From NCBI RefSeq assembly GCF_000382325.1, contig NZ_KB908056.1, positions 749,148 to 813,147 of the forward strand: a DNA stretch of 64,000 bases. The letters run 5' to 3'. The stretch comes from Woodsholea maritima DSM 17123 (GTDB lineage: Bacteria > Pseudomonadota > Alphaproteobacteria > Caulobacterales > Maricaulaceae). Of the stretch, positions 26,997 to 36,469 are shown piece by piece (the first letter of the stretch is position 1; each line of letters opens with the position of its first letter). The position numbers and the translations under genes are program-made. The notes beneath the pieces are model-generated. The model saw only the letters and a program-made list of their open reading frames with translations. It had not been told where the DNA came from and ran no database searches.

Positions 26997-27192
26997 ACAA
27001 CCCTCCTGATAAGCTCAACTTATAGGCTCTGCAGTCGCGATATTAACCCTGTCATAGCGCAAGTCTGTGACGCAAACCCACCTCAGCGAAATTATTTCCA
27101 ACCGTGCTGATGTGCATACATTATATCATTGCCTTTGGCAGAGCCCGCCAAGCCTGCTAGGCTCCGCGCCATATAAAGGGGAGGGTATTCGC

Positions 27193-28974
27193 GTGCGAAA
27201 CCAAATCTTGACACTCTCGGCCAGCTTGATGGCCTTGACGATGCCATTTAATAGCGCTGAGGCGACGCCGGGCGAAGATTTTCAAATCCTGGTCGAAGAC
27301 TATGAGGATTTTCGTGATAATTTCGGCGGCGGCGATGACGAGGATGATGTCAGCGATGGGCGCTATTGGCCCGAGGAAACGCCCGAGACTGCCGCGCGCT
27401 ACAATGAAGCCGTCAGTACGCTTTATGATCGCTTGAAAGCCATCAATCCGCGCGCGCTGGAAGGCCAAGATGTCGCCAGCTATGCGGTGATGGATTATCT
27501 TTTGAAGTCGGAAGTCGCCATGGCGGCCTTCGACATCAATCGTATTAGTTTCCGCAATGATTCCGGTTTTCACACCGGGCCCAGCTTTTATGCGATCCAA
27601 ACCCGTATTCGCACCGTGGCCGAGGGTGAGGAATATATCGCCCGCCTGAAAGACATTCCGCGCTATTTCGAAAAGCAAACCGCCTGGTTACAACTGGCAA
27701 TGGACACCGGCTGGACCCAGCCGCGCGCCATTCTCGACGGAGTGGCCAATCAAATTGACGCGCAAATCGTCGAAGACCCGGAAGCTTCAGGCTTGATGGC
27801 CCCCTTCACCTCCATGTCTGCCCATATCAATGAGGCGGAGCGCGAACGCCTCTATCAAGAGGGTCTCAGCGCAGTGCGTGATGATGCCCTGCCCGCGTTT
27901 CGCGCGCTGTCTGAGTTCTTCCATCATCAGTATATGCCCGCCGCGCGAGAGACTTTGGGCGCGCGCGCCATGCCCCAGGGTGAAGACTTCTACCGGGCTC
28001 TCGTGCGCTATCACACCACGCTCGACGATGCGACACCCGAAAGTGTCCATGAAACCGGCCTTCAAGAAGTCGCGCGTATTCGCGCCGAAATGGATGAGGT
28101 GATCGCGGCCAGCGGCTTTGAAGGCAGCTTTCAAGACTTCATCGCCTTCCTGCGCACCGATCCGCAATTCTATGCGACCAGCGAACGCGAGCTTTTGATG
28201 CACGCCTCCTATCTCGCCAAGAAGGTCGATGATCAGATGCCCGCCTTCTTTGGCACGCTGCCGCGCCTGTCCTATGGTGTGCGCGCTGTTCCCGCTGACA
28301 TTGCTCCAACCTATACAACGGGGCGTTACTGGCCCGGCAATTACCAAGAGGGCCGTGCGGGTGGCTATATGGTCAATACTTATGCGCTTGATCAGCGCCC
28401 GCTCTACACCCTGCCTGCCCTGACCTTGCATGAAGGTGTACCCGGTCATCACCATCAAGGCGCGATCGCGGCAGAGATTGATAATGTGCCGGATTTCCGC
28501 CGCCAGACCTATATCACCGCCTTTGGCGAAGGCTGGGGGCTGTATTCAGAGTTTTTGGGCCAGGATATGGGGCTTTATGAAACCCCATATGAAGAATTTG
28601 GTCGCCTGACCTATGAGATGTGGCGCGCCTGCCGCCTGGTCGCCGATACCGGGATCCATTGGTATGGCTGGAGCCAGGATCAGGCCGAAGCCTGCTTCTT
28701 AGAAAACTCCGCCCTGTCACCGCTCAATATCCGCAATGAAGTCTCGCGCTATATCTCTTGGCCAGGTCAGGCACTCGCCTATAAAACCGGTGAGATCGTC
28801 ATGCGCCGCCTGCGCACCCAAGCTGAGGCGGAGCTGGGCGAGGATTTCGACATCCGCGCCTTCCATGACGCCCTCTTAGAAGATGGGGCTCTACCGATGA
28901 GCGCCCTGGAAACCAAGATGCAGCGCTGGATCACGGATCAAAAAACCCAAATCGCCAACGATAATGATGACTAA
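27193..28974 (+). CDS. Exported DUF885 family protein (putative metallo-hydrolase)
   Basis: 593 residues from a GTG at 27193 preceded by GGGGAGGG. This start yields a signal peptide (VRNQILTLSASLMALTMPF, cleavage near SAEA). An open extension upstream to 27067 would bury it and is rejected. The DUF885 mark LHEGVPGHHHQ sits near residue 413 and resembles a gluzincin HExxH-type metal site; GEGWGLYSEFLGQDMG follows, as in the family. Some DUF885 proteins act as peptidases; the substrate here is unknown. The region after the signal is acidic (GGGDDEDDVSDG). Probably periplasmic and monocistronic. Confidence 0.82.
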   Translation: MRNQILTLSASLMALTMPFNSAEATPGEDFQILVEDYEDFRDNFGGGDDEDDVSDGRYWPEETPETAARYNEAVSTLYDRLKAINPRALEGQDVASYAVMDYLLKSEVAMAAFDINRISFRNDSGFHTGPSFYAIQTRIRTVAEGEEYIARLKDIPRYFEKQTAWLQLAMDTGWTQPRAILDGVANQIDAQIVEDPEASGLMAPFTSMSAHINEAERERLYQEGLSAVRDDALPAFRALSEFFHHQYMPAARETLGARAMPQGEDFYRALVRYHTTLDDATPESVHETGLQEVARIRAEMDEVIAASGFEGSFQDFIAFLRTDPQFYATSERELLMHASYLAKKVDDQMPAFFGTLPRLSYGVRAVPADIAPTYTTGRYWPGNYQEGRAGGYMVNTYALDQRPLYTLPALTLHEGVPGHHHQGAIAAEIDNVPDFRRQTYITAFGEGWGLYSEFLGQDMGLYETPYEEFGRLTYEMWRACRLVADTGIHWYGWSQDQAEACFLENSALSPLNIRNEVSRYISWPGQALAYKTGEIVMRRLRTQAEAELGEDFDIRAFHDALLEDGALPMSALETKMQRWITDQKTQIANDNDD

Positions 28975-28984
28975 GAAAAAGCCT

Positions 28985-29475
28985 CTCGCCTGAAGGGTTT
29001 TTTCAATTCCATCAAGTGCCAATACGCGGCCCCGGACTTGATCCGGGGTCTAGGCTAAAATGCCCCCTCCGGCCGTTCCGGCCACCTCCCCCGCTTTGCA
29101 GGGGAGGACATATCGGACGACAGCCCGCAAGGACGAGCGCCCTCAAGTAGGCGATCGCCGATAGGGCATTCTAAGGGTATCCGCCCGCAGCGAAGCGAGG
29201 AATTCAAAAAGCTGTCATCCCAAACTTGGTGTGAGGTCCATACCGGACAGGGTGAGCTTGATTCTGATTGAGCAGAATAATCGTCAAACTCACGGCATGG
29301 ATGCCAGATCAGGTCTGGCATGACAAAACTAAAACTGTCATCCCGGAGAAGCGAAGCGCACATCCGGGATCTATTAAGCTTGCCATAAAACTCTATAGAT
29401 CCCCGATCAAGTCGGGGATGACAGAGGATATTTATGCTCACGCGGCCCCGGACTTGATCCAGGGTCCATGCCTAG
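28985..29475. repeat. Intergenic repeat cluster 1 (palindromes and modular words)
   Basis: This 500-base gene-free stretch between DUF885 and yciB is a mosaic of short repeats. GCGGCCCCGGACTTGATCC occurs twice (about 29022 and 29445). ATGCCAGATCAGGTCTGGCAT (about 29300) and GATCCCCGATCAAGTCGGGG (about 29398) are palindromic units. TGTCATCCC occurs at about 29213 and 29338. The word CCCGCAGCGAAGCGAGGAA (29184-29202) and GCAAGGACGA (about 29127) recur in the cluster at 51.6-51.9 kb. Such palindromes are dispersed intergenic elements common in alphaproteobacteria; hairpins formed in transcripts may end or stabilise mRNA. Confidence 0.75.
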
Positions 29476-29477
29476 TC

Positions 29478-30158
29478 CTACTCAGACTTCGCCTCACCTT
29501 GGCTTTGTTGCTTCAAAATCAGCGGCATATTGATCAAGGCAAAAATGAAAGTCAGCGGCATTACACCCAAAAGTTTGAAATTGACCCAGAAGCCTTCGGA
29601 AATCGCAAACCAATCAAACCAACGCGCGCCCTGAACCACCACGGTATCGGTGATATGGCGCCATAAAAACTCGTTTAAAATCGCCAGAAACTGGAAGAAC
29701 ACCGCCCAGCGAATGGCCAGCAAATTCCAGACATTATCGGGTAGCGCCATCAGGCCAGAGAACAAGGCCTTCCAGACATTGAAACCAAAAGCCATGCTGA
29801 TCAAGATTGCATAGGAAAAGATCAGATTGATGATGGTCGGTTTGATATAGATAAAAATCGGATCCTTGAGATAAATCGTCAGGCCGCCAAACACCATCAC
29901 GATCACGAACGTCACCGCCAGCATGGGCGGGAAGCGTTTATCCTTCAAGATGGACCAAGCCACAGCCGCAGCCGTCGCGACCATAAACACGCCGGTCGCA
30001 ATAAAAATCGCCTGATCATGAGCGATGCGATTGGCGATCTGATAGCTGATCATGAAAATCGCGGCGGGCCCGACATCGACCAACAGCTTGGAGCCTTGGG
30101 CGAGCTGGTTGGTTGGGGTCGATGATGGCGTTGAAGGTGGTGGTGAAATTTCGGACAT
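29478..30158 (-). CDS. yciB: Inner-membrane septation protein YciB/IspZ
   Basis: 226 residues with five or six membrane helices, matching the YciB (intracellular septation protein A) family: KLLVDVGPAAIFMISYQIA at the start, TIYLKDPIFIYIKPTIIN in the middle, WAVFFQFLAILNEFLWR and the C-terminal NFKLLGVMPLTFIFAL. YciB interacts with division and elongation proteins and contributes to envelope integrity. A soluble serine/proline-rich leader of about 20 residues precedes the family core. It lies 14 bases... downstream of the DMT transporter stop and is the last gene of the ftsY-side run. Confidence 0.9.
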   Translation of the reverse strand: MSEISPPPSTPSSTPTNQLAQGSKLLVDVGPAAIFMISYQIANRIAHDQAIFIATGVFMVATAAAVAWSILKDKRFPPMLAVTFVIVMVFGGLTIYLKDPIFIYIKPTIINLIFSYAILISMAFGFNVWKALFSGLMALPDNVWNLLAIRWAVFFQFLAILNEFLWRHITDTVVVQGARWFDWFAISEGFWVNFKLLGVMPLTFIFALINMPLILKQQSQGEAKSE

Positions 30159-30171
30159 AAGGCCCCCGCAG

Positions 30172-31038
30172 TTAAAGATGCAATCCGACTTGTAACAGGA
30201 CGAGCCCGGATGCCAAGAGGCAAGCCAACATGATCCTGCGTCGCCCTAAGGGCTCTTTCAATACCAGAGCCGCCAAAACCGCACCAAAAACAATACTGGT
30301 TTCACGCAGTGCCGCCATGGGCGCAACCGGGGCCATGGAATAAGCGATCATCGCCGAGCCATAGGTTCCGACATTGAAAAACGAAGCCCGAAAGGCAAGC
30401 TTCATCTCACCGCGCGCTGTCTCACGCCAGCTATCGCGGCGCATCCACACGGCGGTTGCCGATAATGACAGCGCACACAATACAAAAAACCAGGCGGTAT
30501 AAAGAATGGGGCTCTGCGCCAAACGTGCACCGGCCGCATCATTGACCGAATAACTCGCCGTCATGGTCGCGGCACACAGCGCAAAGCCCAGGGCCGCCAT
30601 TTTCGGCGCACCGCCTTTTTCCGGCCAGGCAAAAGCGATCAAGGCCAGGCTGGCAATCGCCAGCCCAGTCAGCGTGATCACGCTCAAACCCTCTTTCAAA
30701 GTAAAAAAGGCGATAAAGGCCGCTAAGGCCGGGGCCGCGCCGCGCATCACGGGATAGACCAAATTCATATCCCCGCGCTTGAACGCGGCAATCATCAACA
30801 TATTATAGGCCCAAACCAGGATTGAGCCCAAAATCAGATAGCGCCACACGCCCCAGGGCGGAAAGGGAAAGAGAAACAGGACCGGGCTGAGCCAGAGGAC
30901 GGAAAATCCCATCGAGACCGCACGAAAAACGAGCATGTCTTTGGCTTGCTTGGTGGAGAGCGTCATGAAGGCGTGAAAGACCGCCGAGATCAGCATGATC
31001 AAGGCACCCAGCCCCACGCCGTGACCGGATAAAGACAT
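30172..31038 (-). CDS. EamA/DMT-family transporter
   Basis: 288 residues with ten membrane helices arranged as two EamA repeats (about 8-140 and 150-285). Loop words such as LVYPVMRGAAPALAAF, FFTLKEGLS and the second-repeat match VAPMAALRETSIVFGAVLAALVLKEP split across strands are typical of drug/metabolite transporters that export small solutes. The substrate is unknown. The ATG at 31038 follows GGAGGGG; an ATG five codons upstream is less suitable. It is followed closely by yciB and preceded by ftsY on the same strand. Confidence 0.85.
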   Translation of the reverse strand: MSLSGHGVGLGALIMLISAVFHAFMTLSTKQAKDMLVFRAVSMGFSVLWLSPVLFLFPFPPWGVWRYLILGSILVWAYNMLMIAAFKRGDMNLVYPVMRGAAPALAAFIAFFTLKEGLSVITLTGLAIASLALIAFAWPEKGGAPKMAALGFALCAATMTASYSVNDAAGARLAQSPILYTAWFFVLCALSLSATAVWMRRDSWRETARGEMKLAFRASFFNVGTYGSAMIAYSMAPVAPMAALRETSIVFGAVLAALVLKEPLGRRRIMLACLLASGLVLLQVGLHL

Positions 31039-31115
31039 CACCCCTCCATCCATAAGCCGAGAGGGGATTAAGTTAGCGCGACTTCAGCGCAAAAGTGTCT
31101 GATGTGCAGTTAAAT

Positions 31116-32423
31116 TTACACCGGATCTTGATCAAGACCCGCCAAAGCGCGGGCGAAATCACGCGCTGAGAAGTCTTGTAAATCTTCTTCGCCCTCGCCC
31201 ACACCGATATAATGAATAGGGAATTTGCACTGATCGGCCACTTGGATCAGCGCGCCGCCTTTGGCCGTGCCATCCAGCTTGGTCATCACGACGCCAGTGA
31301 CTTTTGAGGCCTCCAGAAAGGCTTCCGCCTGTGACAAAGCGTTGGAGCCCACTGTACCATCCAGCACCAAGATCACTTGGTGAGGGGCGTTGGCATCAAC
31401 CTTGGCAATGACGCGCATAATCTTGCGCAGCTCATCCATCAACTCGGCTTTGTTTTGTAGGCGCCCGGCGGTGTCGATCAGAACGACATCTGCGCCCTGG
31501 GCCTGGGCTTCTTTGATGGCATCAAAGGCCAGACCCGCCGCATCAGCGCCCAGATCACGGGCCATGAAATGCGCCCCGGCCCGGTCCGACCAGACTTTCA
31601 ATTGTTCAACGGCTGCCGCGCGGAAGGTATCGCCAGCCGCGGTGACCACCTTTTTACCCTCACGGCTCAATTTCACCGCGATTTTACCCAAGGTCGTTGT
31701 CTTGCCGGAGCCATTGACCCCGACGAATAAAATCACTTCCGGGCTCGGCGCACTTAAGGCAAAGGGCTTTTCATAGGGCGCAAGGGTCTCGGCGACCGTC
31801 TCGGCCAGCGCCTCTTTGATTTCCAGATCGGTGATGTCTTTATCAAAGCGATCTTTCGCGAGCTGGGTCGTTACGCGTGCAGCCGTTTTTGCACCCAGAT
31901 CGGCACTGATCAAAATCTCTTCCAGCTCCTCTAAGGCCTCATCATCCAGCTTACGCTTGGTGAAGAGGCTTGAGACACTGTCAGAAAGTTTCGAGGAGGA
32001 TTTACGAAGACCTGCGGTCAGACGTGCGAAAAAGCCCTGCTTCTTGGGGGCCTCTTGGGGTGAAGGCTCTTCGAGGGGCTCTGGAACTTCGATGTCAGAG
32101 CTGTCCTCATGGGATGCGACCGCGAGGGGGGCGGCCTCCTCTGATGGGCTGTCGGGTATCGTATCAGGGGATTGGGTTTCGATCTGCACCGCCATTGAAG
32201 CATCATCCAAGGCGCGCTCCTCGTCTGGATCAACGGGGCTGGCGGGCGGGGCAGCAATCTCCTGCGGGTCGGGGGAAGGGCTATCCTCTAAGACGGGTTC
32301 AGCCGTTTGAGGCGTCTCGTTTTGAGACACATCCTCAAATGCCTTAGATATTTCAAGAGCTTCCTCTTGAGCTTTATCCGCCTCAACCTGATCTTTCTTT
32401 TTCTTCCCCCAACCAAAGATCAT
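31116..32423 (-). CDS. ftsY: Signal recognition particle receptor FtsY
   Basis: 435 residues. An acidic, low-complexity A domain (about 1-130, rich in Glu, Pro and Ser) binds the membrane; the N domain follows (ARLTAGLRKSSSKLSDS), then the G domain with GVNGSGKTTTLGKIA (P-loop), DTFRAAAVEQL, LIDTAGRLQNKAELM and TKLDGTAKGG. FtsY is the membrane receptor that docks Ffh-4.5S RNA-ribosome complexes to the translocon with paired GTP hydrolysis; ffh itself lies at 47.3 kb. It starts three bases after the mtaB stop, so the two are probably cotranscribed. Confidence 0.95.
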   Translation of the reverse strand: MIFGWGKKKKDQVEADKAQEEALEISKAFEDVSQNETPQTAEPVLEDSPSPDPQEIAAPPASPVDPDEERALDDASMAVQIETQSPDTIPDSPSEEAAPLAVASHEDSSDIEVPEPLEEPSPQEAPKKQGFFARLTAGLRKSSSKLSDSVSSLFTKRKLDDEALEELEEILISADLGAKTAARVTTQLAKDRFDKDITDLEIKEALAETVAETLAPYEKPFALSAPSPEVILFVGVNGSGKTTTLGKIAVKLSREGKKVVTAAGDTFRAAAVEQLKVWSDRAGAHFMARDLGADAAGLAFDAIKEAQAQGADVVLIDTAGRLQNKAELMDELRKIMRVIAKVDANAPHQVILVLDGTVGSNALSQAEAFLEASKVTGVVMTKLDGTAKGGALIQVADQCKFPIHYIGVGEGEEDLQDFSARDFARALAGLDQDPV

Positions 32424-32426
32424 GTC

Positions 32427-33779
32427 TTACCCTTCTACAATGCGTGCCATCAAATGCGCGTCGTCATGGCCGGTAATGTCCACACGGATCAAAGCGCCCG
32501 CGCGGGCCGGACTATCAATACGCACCGGCGCGAAATTGGCCGCACGCGCCAGACCTGGTTTTTCGACCAGCACCTCATAACGCCCCCCGACCATGGATTG
32601 CAAATGCGCGCGTAAGGCCGCATCGCCTTTTTCGCGCAAACGCCGGGCCCGATCTTTAATCACCGGACCTTCGACAGGGGGCATTTTCGCCGCTGGAGTG
32701 CCCGGACGCGGTGAATAGGGGAAGACGTGGAGATAGGCGAGCGCACACTCATCGACCAATTTCAGCGAGTTTTCAAACATCGCTTCGGTTTCGGTCGGAA
32801 AGCCCGCAATCAGATCGGCCCCAAAGGCAATATCAGGACGCACTGCGCGCAGGCGCTGGGTCAGCGCAATCGCATCATCGCGCAGATGGCGGCGCTTCAT
32901 GCGCTTTAAAATCATATCATCCCCGGCCTGTAGCGAGAGATGAAGGTGCGGGGCCAGACGCTCTTCCTCGGCAATCGCGCGGAAAAGATCCTCATCAATC
33001 TCGATCGCATCAATCGAAGAGAGGCGCAGGCGTGCCAGATCAGGGACTTGCGTCAAAATCGCCTTCACCAGGCGCCCTAGCAAAGGCTTACCGGGCAAAT
33101 CCCCCCCCCAGGAGGTGAGATCAACCCCGGTCAGAACCACTTCCTGGTGACCGGTTTCGACCAGGCGGCGCACCTGATCAACCACATCGCCCGCAGGCGC
33201 AGAGCGCGCATTGCCCCGGCCATAGGGAATGATGCAGAAGGTACAGCGGTGATCACACCCGGTTTGCACCTGAACATAGGCGCGCGCCTTACCGTCCAGC
33301 CCATCGACCAGATGATTGGCCACTTCGCGCACCTGCATGATGTCTTCGACGCTGACCTTTTCACCGCTGGAAATGGCGCTGGCCTTAAAGGTTTCCGGGC
33401 GCAGTTTTTCCGCATTGCCGATGACGCGATTAACCTCTGGCATTTTGGCAAATTGCTCAGGGTCAATCTGCGCCGCACAGCCCGTGACGATCACCTCAAC
33501 ATCCGGCTTTTCCCGGCGAATGCGGCGAATGGTCTGGCGCGCCTGGCGCACCGCCTCATTCGTCACAGCGCAGGTATTGATGATGACGGCATTTGTCACC
33601 CCCCCGGCGCGGGCATGATCGCGCATGACCTCGCTCTCCCAGGCGTTCAGCCGGCAGCCAAAGGTCACAATATCCAGACCGTCATCATGGGTGGTGACCT
33701 CGTGACGATCGTCTTCAGGGGTTTCTATCGGTGCACTCATCAGATCGGCATAAGTGGGCAATCCTCGCCCCAGCGTCAA
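32427..33779 (-). CDS. mtaB: tRNA t6A37 methylthiotransferase MtaB
   Basis: 450 residues of the radical-SAM methylthiotransferase family; MtaB converts t6A37 to ms2t6A37 in tRNAs reading ANN codons. The N-terminal UPF0004 domain supplies three cluster cysteines (TFGCRLN, INTCAVT, VTGCAAQ). The radical SAM motif is CDHRCTFCIIPYGRG. A TRAM-like tail ends the protein. The TTG at 33779 overlaps the stop of the DUF4166 gene by 4 bases (TTGA), which suggests coupling; an ATG at 33740 (MSAPIETP) is an alternative with no clear ribosome site. In alphaproteobacteria mtaB commonly neighbours ftsY and dapF, as here. Confidence 0.93.
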   Translation of the reverse strand: MTLGRGLPTYADLMSAPIETPEDDRHEVTTHDDGLDIVTFGCRLNAWESEVMRDHARAGGVTNAVIINTCAVTNEAVRQARQTIRRIRREKPDVEVIVTGCAAQIDPEQFAKMPEVNRVIGNAEKLRPETFKASAISSGEKVSVEDIMQVREVANHLVDGLDGKARAYVQVQTGCDHRCTFCIIPYGRGNARSAPAGDVVDQVRRLVETGHQEVVLTGVDLTSWGGDLPGKPLLGRLVKAILTQVPDLARLRLSSIDAIEIDEDLFRAIAEEERLAPHLHLSLQAGDDMILKRMKRRHLRDDAIALTQRLRAVRPDIAFGADLIAGFPTETEAMFENSLKLVDECALAYLHVFPYSPRPGTPAAKMPPVEGPVIKDRARRLREKGDAALRAHLQSMVGGRYEVLVEKPGLARAANFAPVRIDSPARAGALIRVDITGHDDAHLMARIVEG

Positions 33780-34333
33780 GCGGACAAACTTTCAAGCCAG
33801 CCTTGATAGGCGATCAACCGCCCCAGGCCTGGCAGGCTCACCTCAACGTCAAAACAATGGCGCGCCTGGCCCTCTTGGCCTTCACCCACGCGCTCACTCG
33901 CCTTGACGGACAAGGCCATTGCCCTGGGCAGCGGGATGGACCACGCCTTGACCGAGGATAGCATAAAATCAATCCCCGCCCCATGACCACAAAGATCAAA
34001 GCGCAAGCGAAAGGGACCAAAGGCCTCACCCAGAAACTGCTTTTTCCCGCGTGTGATCAGATATTGCCGCGTTGTGAGTATGGTCTCGCCATAACGGCGC
34101 TCTAAAATCTCATCGCCGTCATCCCCGCGCGACACGGTGATGCGCGCGCGATGATGGCCCGCCTGTGGCAGACCCATCGTCTGGGCCAGAATGCGGGTCA
34201 GGGGGCTTGTACCGCGACGCACCTCAACCTCACCGGCAAAAGTGACAATCGGGTCCGGGCTATGCAAATGCCGGGTGATCGCGGGTATATCCTCCCACGC
34301 TGCGCCCAGAACCTGCGCATAGAGCGGGCTCAC
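33776..34333 (-). CDS. DUF4166 domain protein
   Basis: 185 residues fitting the DUF4166 family: LYAQVLGAAWEDIPAITRHLH at the start, then GEVEVRRGTSPLTRILAQTMGLP, RRYGETILTTRQYL and the C-terminal LIAYQGWLE. The function is unknown. Its start overlaps the stop of the GbsR-like regulator (34330-34333), and its stop overlaps the mtaB start, so it lies in a tightly coupled operon. The pairing with a dedicated regulator suggests a conditionally expressed role. Confidence 0.78.
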   Translation of the reverse strand: MSPLYAQVLGAAWEDIPAITRHLHSPDPIVTFAGEVEVRRGTSPLTRILAQTMGLPQAGHHRARITVSRGDDGDEILERRYGETILTTRQYLITRGKKQFLGEAFGPFRLRFDLCGHGAGIDFMLSSVKAWSIPLPRAMALSVKASERVGEGQEGQARHCFDVEVSLPGLGRLIAYQGWLESLSA

Positions 34334-34863
34334 TTGGATTTACCACCGACAAAACTCGCAACCTTAGAGCCCATTTTCATCAATGTGATCAAAGTGGATT
34401 TGGGCAGGCGGCGCACCTGATCATACCAGTTGGAAAGATTTTCGATAAATTCCAGCATATGCTTCAAGCGCATCAAGGCCTCAGGCGTGGTCTGGCCATC
34501 GCGTTCGCCCTCGGCCACGCAATCGCGCAAAATCACCAAAGTCGGATCAATCTCACGCTGTTTGCGCGCCTCACTGATCGCCATCAGCATGTCCCAAGGC
34601 TCTTTCTGGGCCGTAAAGTGATCGCGCCGATCCCCCATGATGTGGACCCGCTCCACCAGCTTCAAGGCCAGCAATTCTTTGATGGAGTTGGAGACATTGG
34701 ACCGCGCAATGGTCAAGGTGTCGGTGATCTCTTCGGCGGTCAGCGGATCTTCAGCCAGGATCAGCAAAGCGTGGATCTGCGCGATGGAGCGATTAACCCC
34801 CCACTTCATTCCCATCTCGCCCCAATGCAGGATGAATTTTTCCATAGCCGGGGTCAGCTGCAT
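34330..34863 (-). CDS. GbsR/MarR-type transcriptional regulator
   Basis: 177 residues with a winged-helix domain of the GbsR type: FILHWGEMGMKWGVNRSIAQIHALLIL, then LTAEEITDTLTIARSNVSNSIKELLALKLV (recognition helix) and HIMGDRRDHFTAQ (wing), followed by a helical C-terminal dimerisation half. GbsR proteins are repressors of osmoprotectant and related genes; here no choline genes adjoin. AGGAG lies just before the ATG. A perfect 22-bp palindrome 14 bases upstream of the start is the likely autoregulatory operator. It heads an operon with DUF4166, mtaB and ftsY. Confidence 0.85.
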   Translation of the reverse strand: MQLTPAMEKFILHWGEMGMKWGVNRSIAQIHALLILAEDPLTAEEITDTLTIARSNVSNSIKELLALKLVERVHIMGDRRDHFTAQKEPWDMLMAISEARKQREIDPTLVILRDCVAEGERDGQTTPEALMRLKHMLEFIENLSNWYDQVRRLPKSTLITLMKMGSKVASFVGGKSK

Positions 34864-34876
34864 GACACGCTCCTAA

Positions 34877-34898
34877 TATTTCTGTTTAAACAGAAATA
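34877..34898. promoter_or_regulatory. Perfect 22-bp palindrome, candidate GbsR operator
   Basis: TATTTCTGTTT (34877-34887) is followed immediately by its exact reverse complement (34888-34898). It lies 14 bases before the regulator's ATG and 50 bases before the trkH stop region. Perfect, spacer-free palindromes of this length are very unlikely by chance and fit a dimeric winged-helix repressor acting on its own operon. Confidence 0.7.
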
Positions 34899-34947
34899 CG
34901 AGAACCCAGCCAGCAAGGCAAGCCCCTTCAGGCGTGATCGAATGGAC

Positions 34948-36393
34948 TTAAGTGTAAAACCGTGGAGTAAAGAGCAAGAGCGCCACAATAATCTCCAACC
35001 GGCCCAAGATCATAACGGCGCACAACACCCATTTGGCACCATCGGGGACGGCTATGAAATTACCTGCGGGGCCAATGATATCGCCCAGCCCCGGGCCGAC
35101 ATTGGCCAAAGCGGTCGCGGCAGCCGAAATCGCACTCATAAAATCAAGGCCCATTGCGGCCAGCACCATGGCTGAGAGCGCAAAGACCGCAACATAAAGC
35201 GCCGCAAATAACGCGACCGAGGCCACATCTTCATTGGTCAGGCGCCGGTTTTGATAGCGCGCCGTCACCGTGGAATGCGGACTTGGAAGTTTTGATAAAG
35301 CCCGGCCAATGGCCTTGCCCATAATCTCCAGCCGGAAAGTCTTAAAGCCCCCAGCCGTGGAGCCTGCGCATCCGCCTAAGAACGTCAGGACGAAAAAGCT
35401 CGCCATGGCGAAACTGCCCCACAACTGATAATCGCCCGAGGCATAGCCCGTGGTGGTGATCACGGCGACGACGTTGAAAATGCCTTCGCGTACGGCTTCA
35501 TGAAAGCCAATCCCAGCAGTGAGCTGTGCCCCGATCATCAAGATGGAAAAGACCGCAATCAGAGTGAAGAACCAGCGAATCTCGGAAAATCCGCCCGTAC
35601 GGCCCCAGCGGCGCACCCGGATCAAACGCACATAAGCCATAAAGGGCAAAGCCCCCGCCAGCATGAAGACACTGCCCACCCAATGGGCCGCCGGTGAAAA
35701 CGCCCCCATTGAGGCATCGCGGGTGGAATAGCCGCCCGTCGCCACCGTCGTCAGGGCATGAGCCAGCGCATCAAAGGGCATCATCCCGGCAAGGATATAG
35801 CAAAAGGCACACAGCAAGGTCAGGCCGGCATAAATACTGCCGATCACCAGAGCCAGATTTTTCGGGCGCGCAATCAAACGGTCGGTTGAATTATCCGAGG
35901 ATTCCAGTTGGAACAGCTGCATCCCCCCAACCTTCAAGAAGGGCAGGATTGCCAGCGACAGTGCGATAATCCCAACCCCACCAATCCATTGGATCAAGGC
36001 GCGCCACATCAACAATGTACGCGCGGTGCTTTCTAGATCCGTCATCACGGTGGAGCCTGTCGTGGTCAGACCTGAGACCGTTTCAAAGACCGCATCGGTA
36101 AAGCTAAGCGGATGATCACCGAACAGAAAGGGGAAGGCGGCAAAAATCGGTAACCCCAGCCATGACGCCACAGTGACACAGACCGCCTGGCGAAAATTCA
36201 ACTCGCCACTGGCGCGCCGACCCAGGATCAGGAAGAGGCCCCCGACAAAGCCCGTCATGGTCAGGGTCAGCAAGAACCCAGGGCCTTCGCCATCATTGAT
36301 ACTGACCGACCATAAAAAGAACAGCCCCGCTAATGCCCCAAGCCCGCACAAGAGAGCACCCAGGATCAACAAGACAATTCGGAAATCACGCAT
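34948..36393 (-). CDS. trkH: TrkH-family potassium uptake protein
   Basis: 481 residues, an integral membrane subunit of the Trk potassium uptake system. Four pore repeats are visible by their selectivity-filter-like segments, for example VSGLTTTGSTVM, TVATGGYSTRDAS, ITTTGYASGDYQ and LANVGPGLGD. The filter glycines are present in each. It works with the cytoplasmic TrkA, which is not encoded here. The gene is on the minus strand, 84 bases before the GbsR regulator; the palindrome lies between them. The C-terminus LGRLEIIVALLLFTPRFY is typical. Confidence 0.93.
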   Translation of the reverse strand: MRDFRIVLLILGALLCGLGALAGLFFLWSVSINDGEGPGFLLTLTMTGFVGGLFLILGRRASGELNFRQAVCVTVASWLGLPIFAAFPFLFGDHPLSFTDAVFETVSGLTTTGSTVMTDLESTARTLLMWRALIQWIGGVGIIALSLAILPFLKVGGMQLFQLESSDNSTDRLIARPKNLALVIGSIYAGLTLLCAFCYILAGMMPFDALAHALTTVATGGYSTRDASMGAFSPAAHWVGSVFMLAGALPFMAYVRLIRVRRWGRTGGFSEIRWFFTLIAVFSILMIGAQLTAGIGFHEAVREGIFNVVAVITTTGYASGDYQLWGSFAMASFFVLTFLGGCAGSTAGGFKTFRLEIMGKAIGRALSKLPSPHSTVTARYQNRRLTNEDVASVALFAALYVAVFALSAMVLAAMGLDFMSAISAAATALANVGPGLGDIIGPAGNFIAVPDGAKWVLCAVMILGRLEIIVALLLFTPRFYT

Positions 36394-36469
36394 GGGGCCT
36401 CAATCCTAGCTGAAGGCGCCGCCTTACGCCCCTCGCGTCCAGAAGGCAAGGCTCGGGGTGTAACAGCGC

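Noticed and set aside
27067-27192. N-terminal extension of the DUF885 protein
   Set aside because: It would bury a clear signal peptide and has no ribosome site, whereas the GTG at 27193 has GGGGAGGG.
28985-29475. CRISPR-like appearance of the repeat cluster
   Set aside because: Repeats are palindromic modules of different kinds without regular spacing or unique equal-length spacers, and no cas gene is near.
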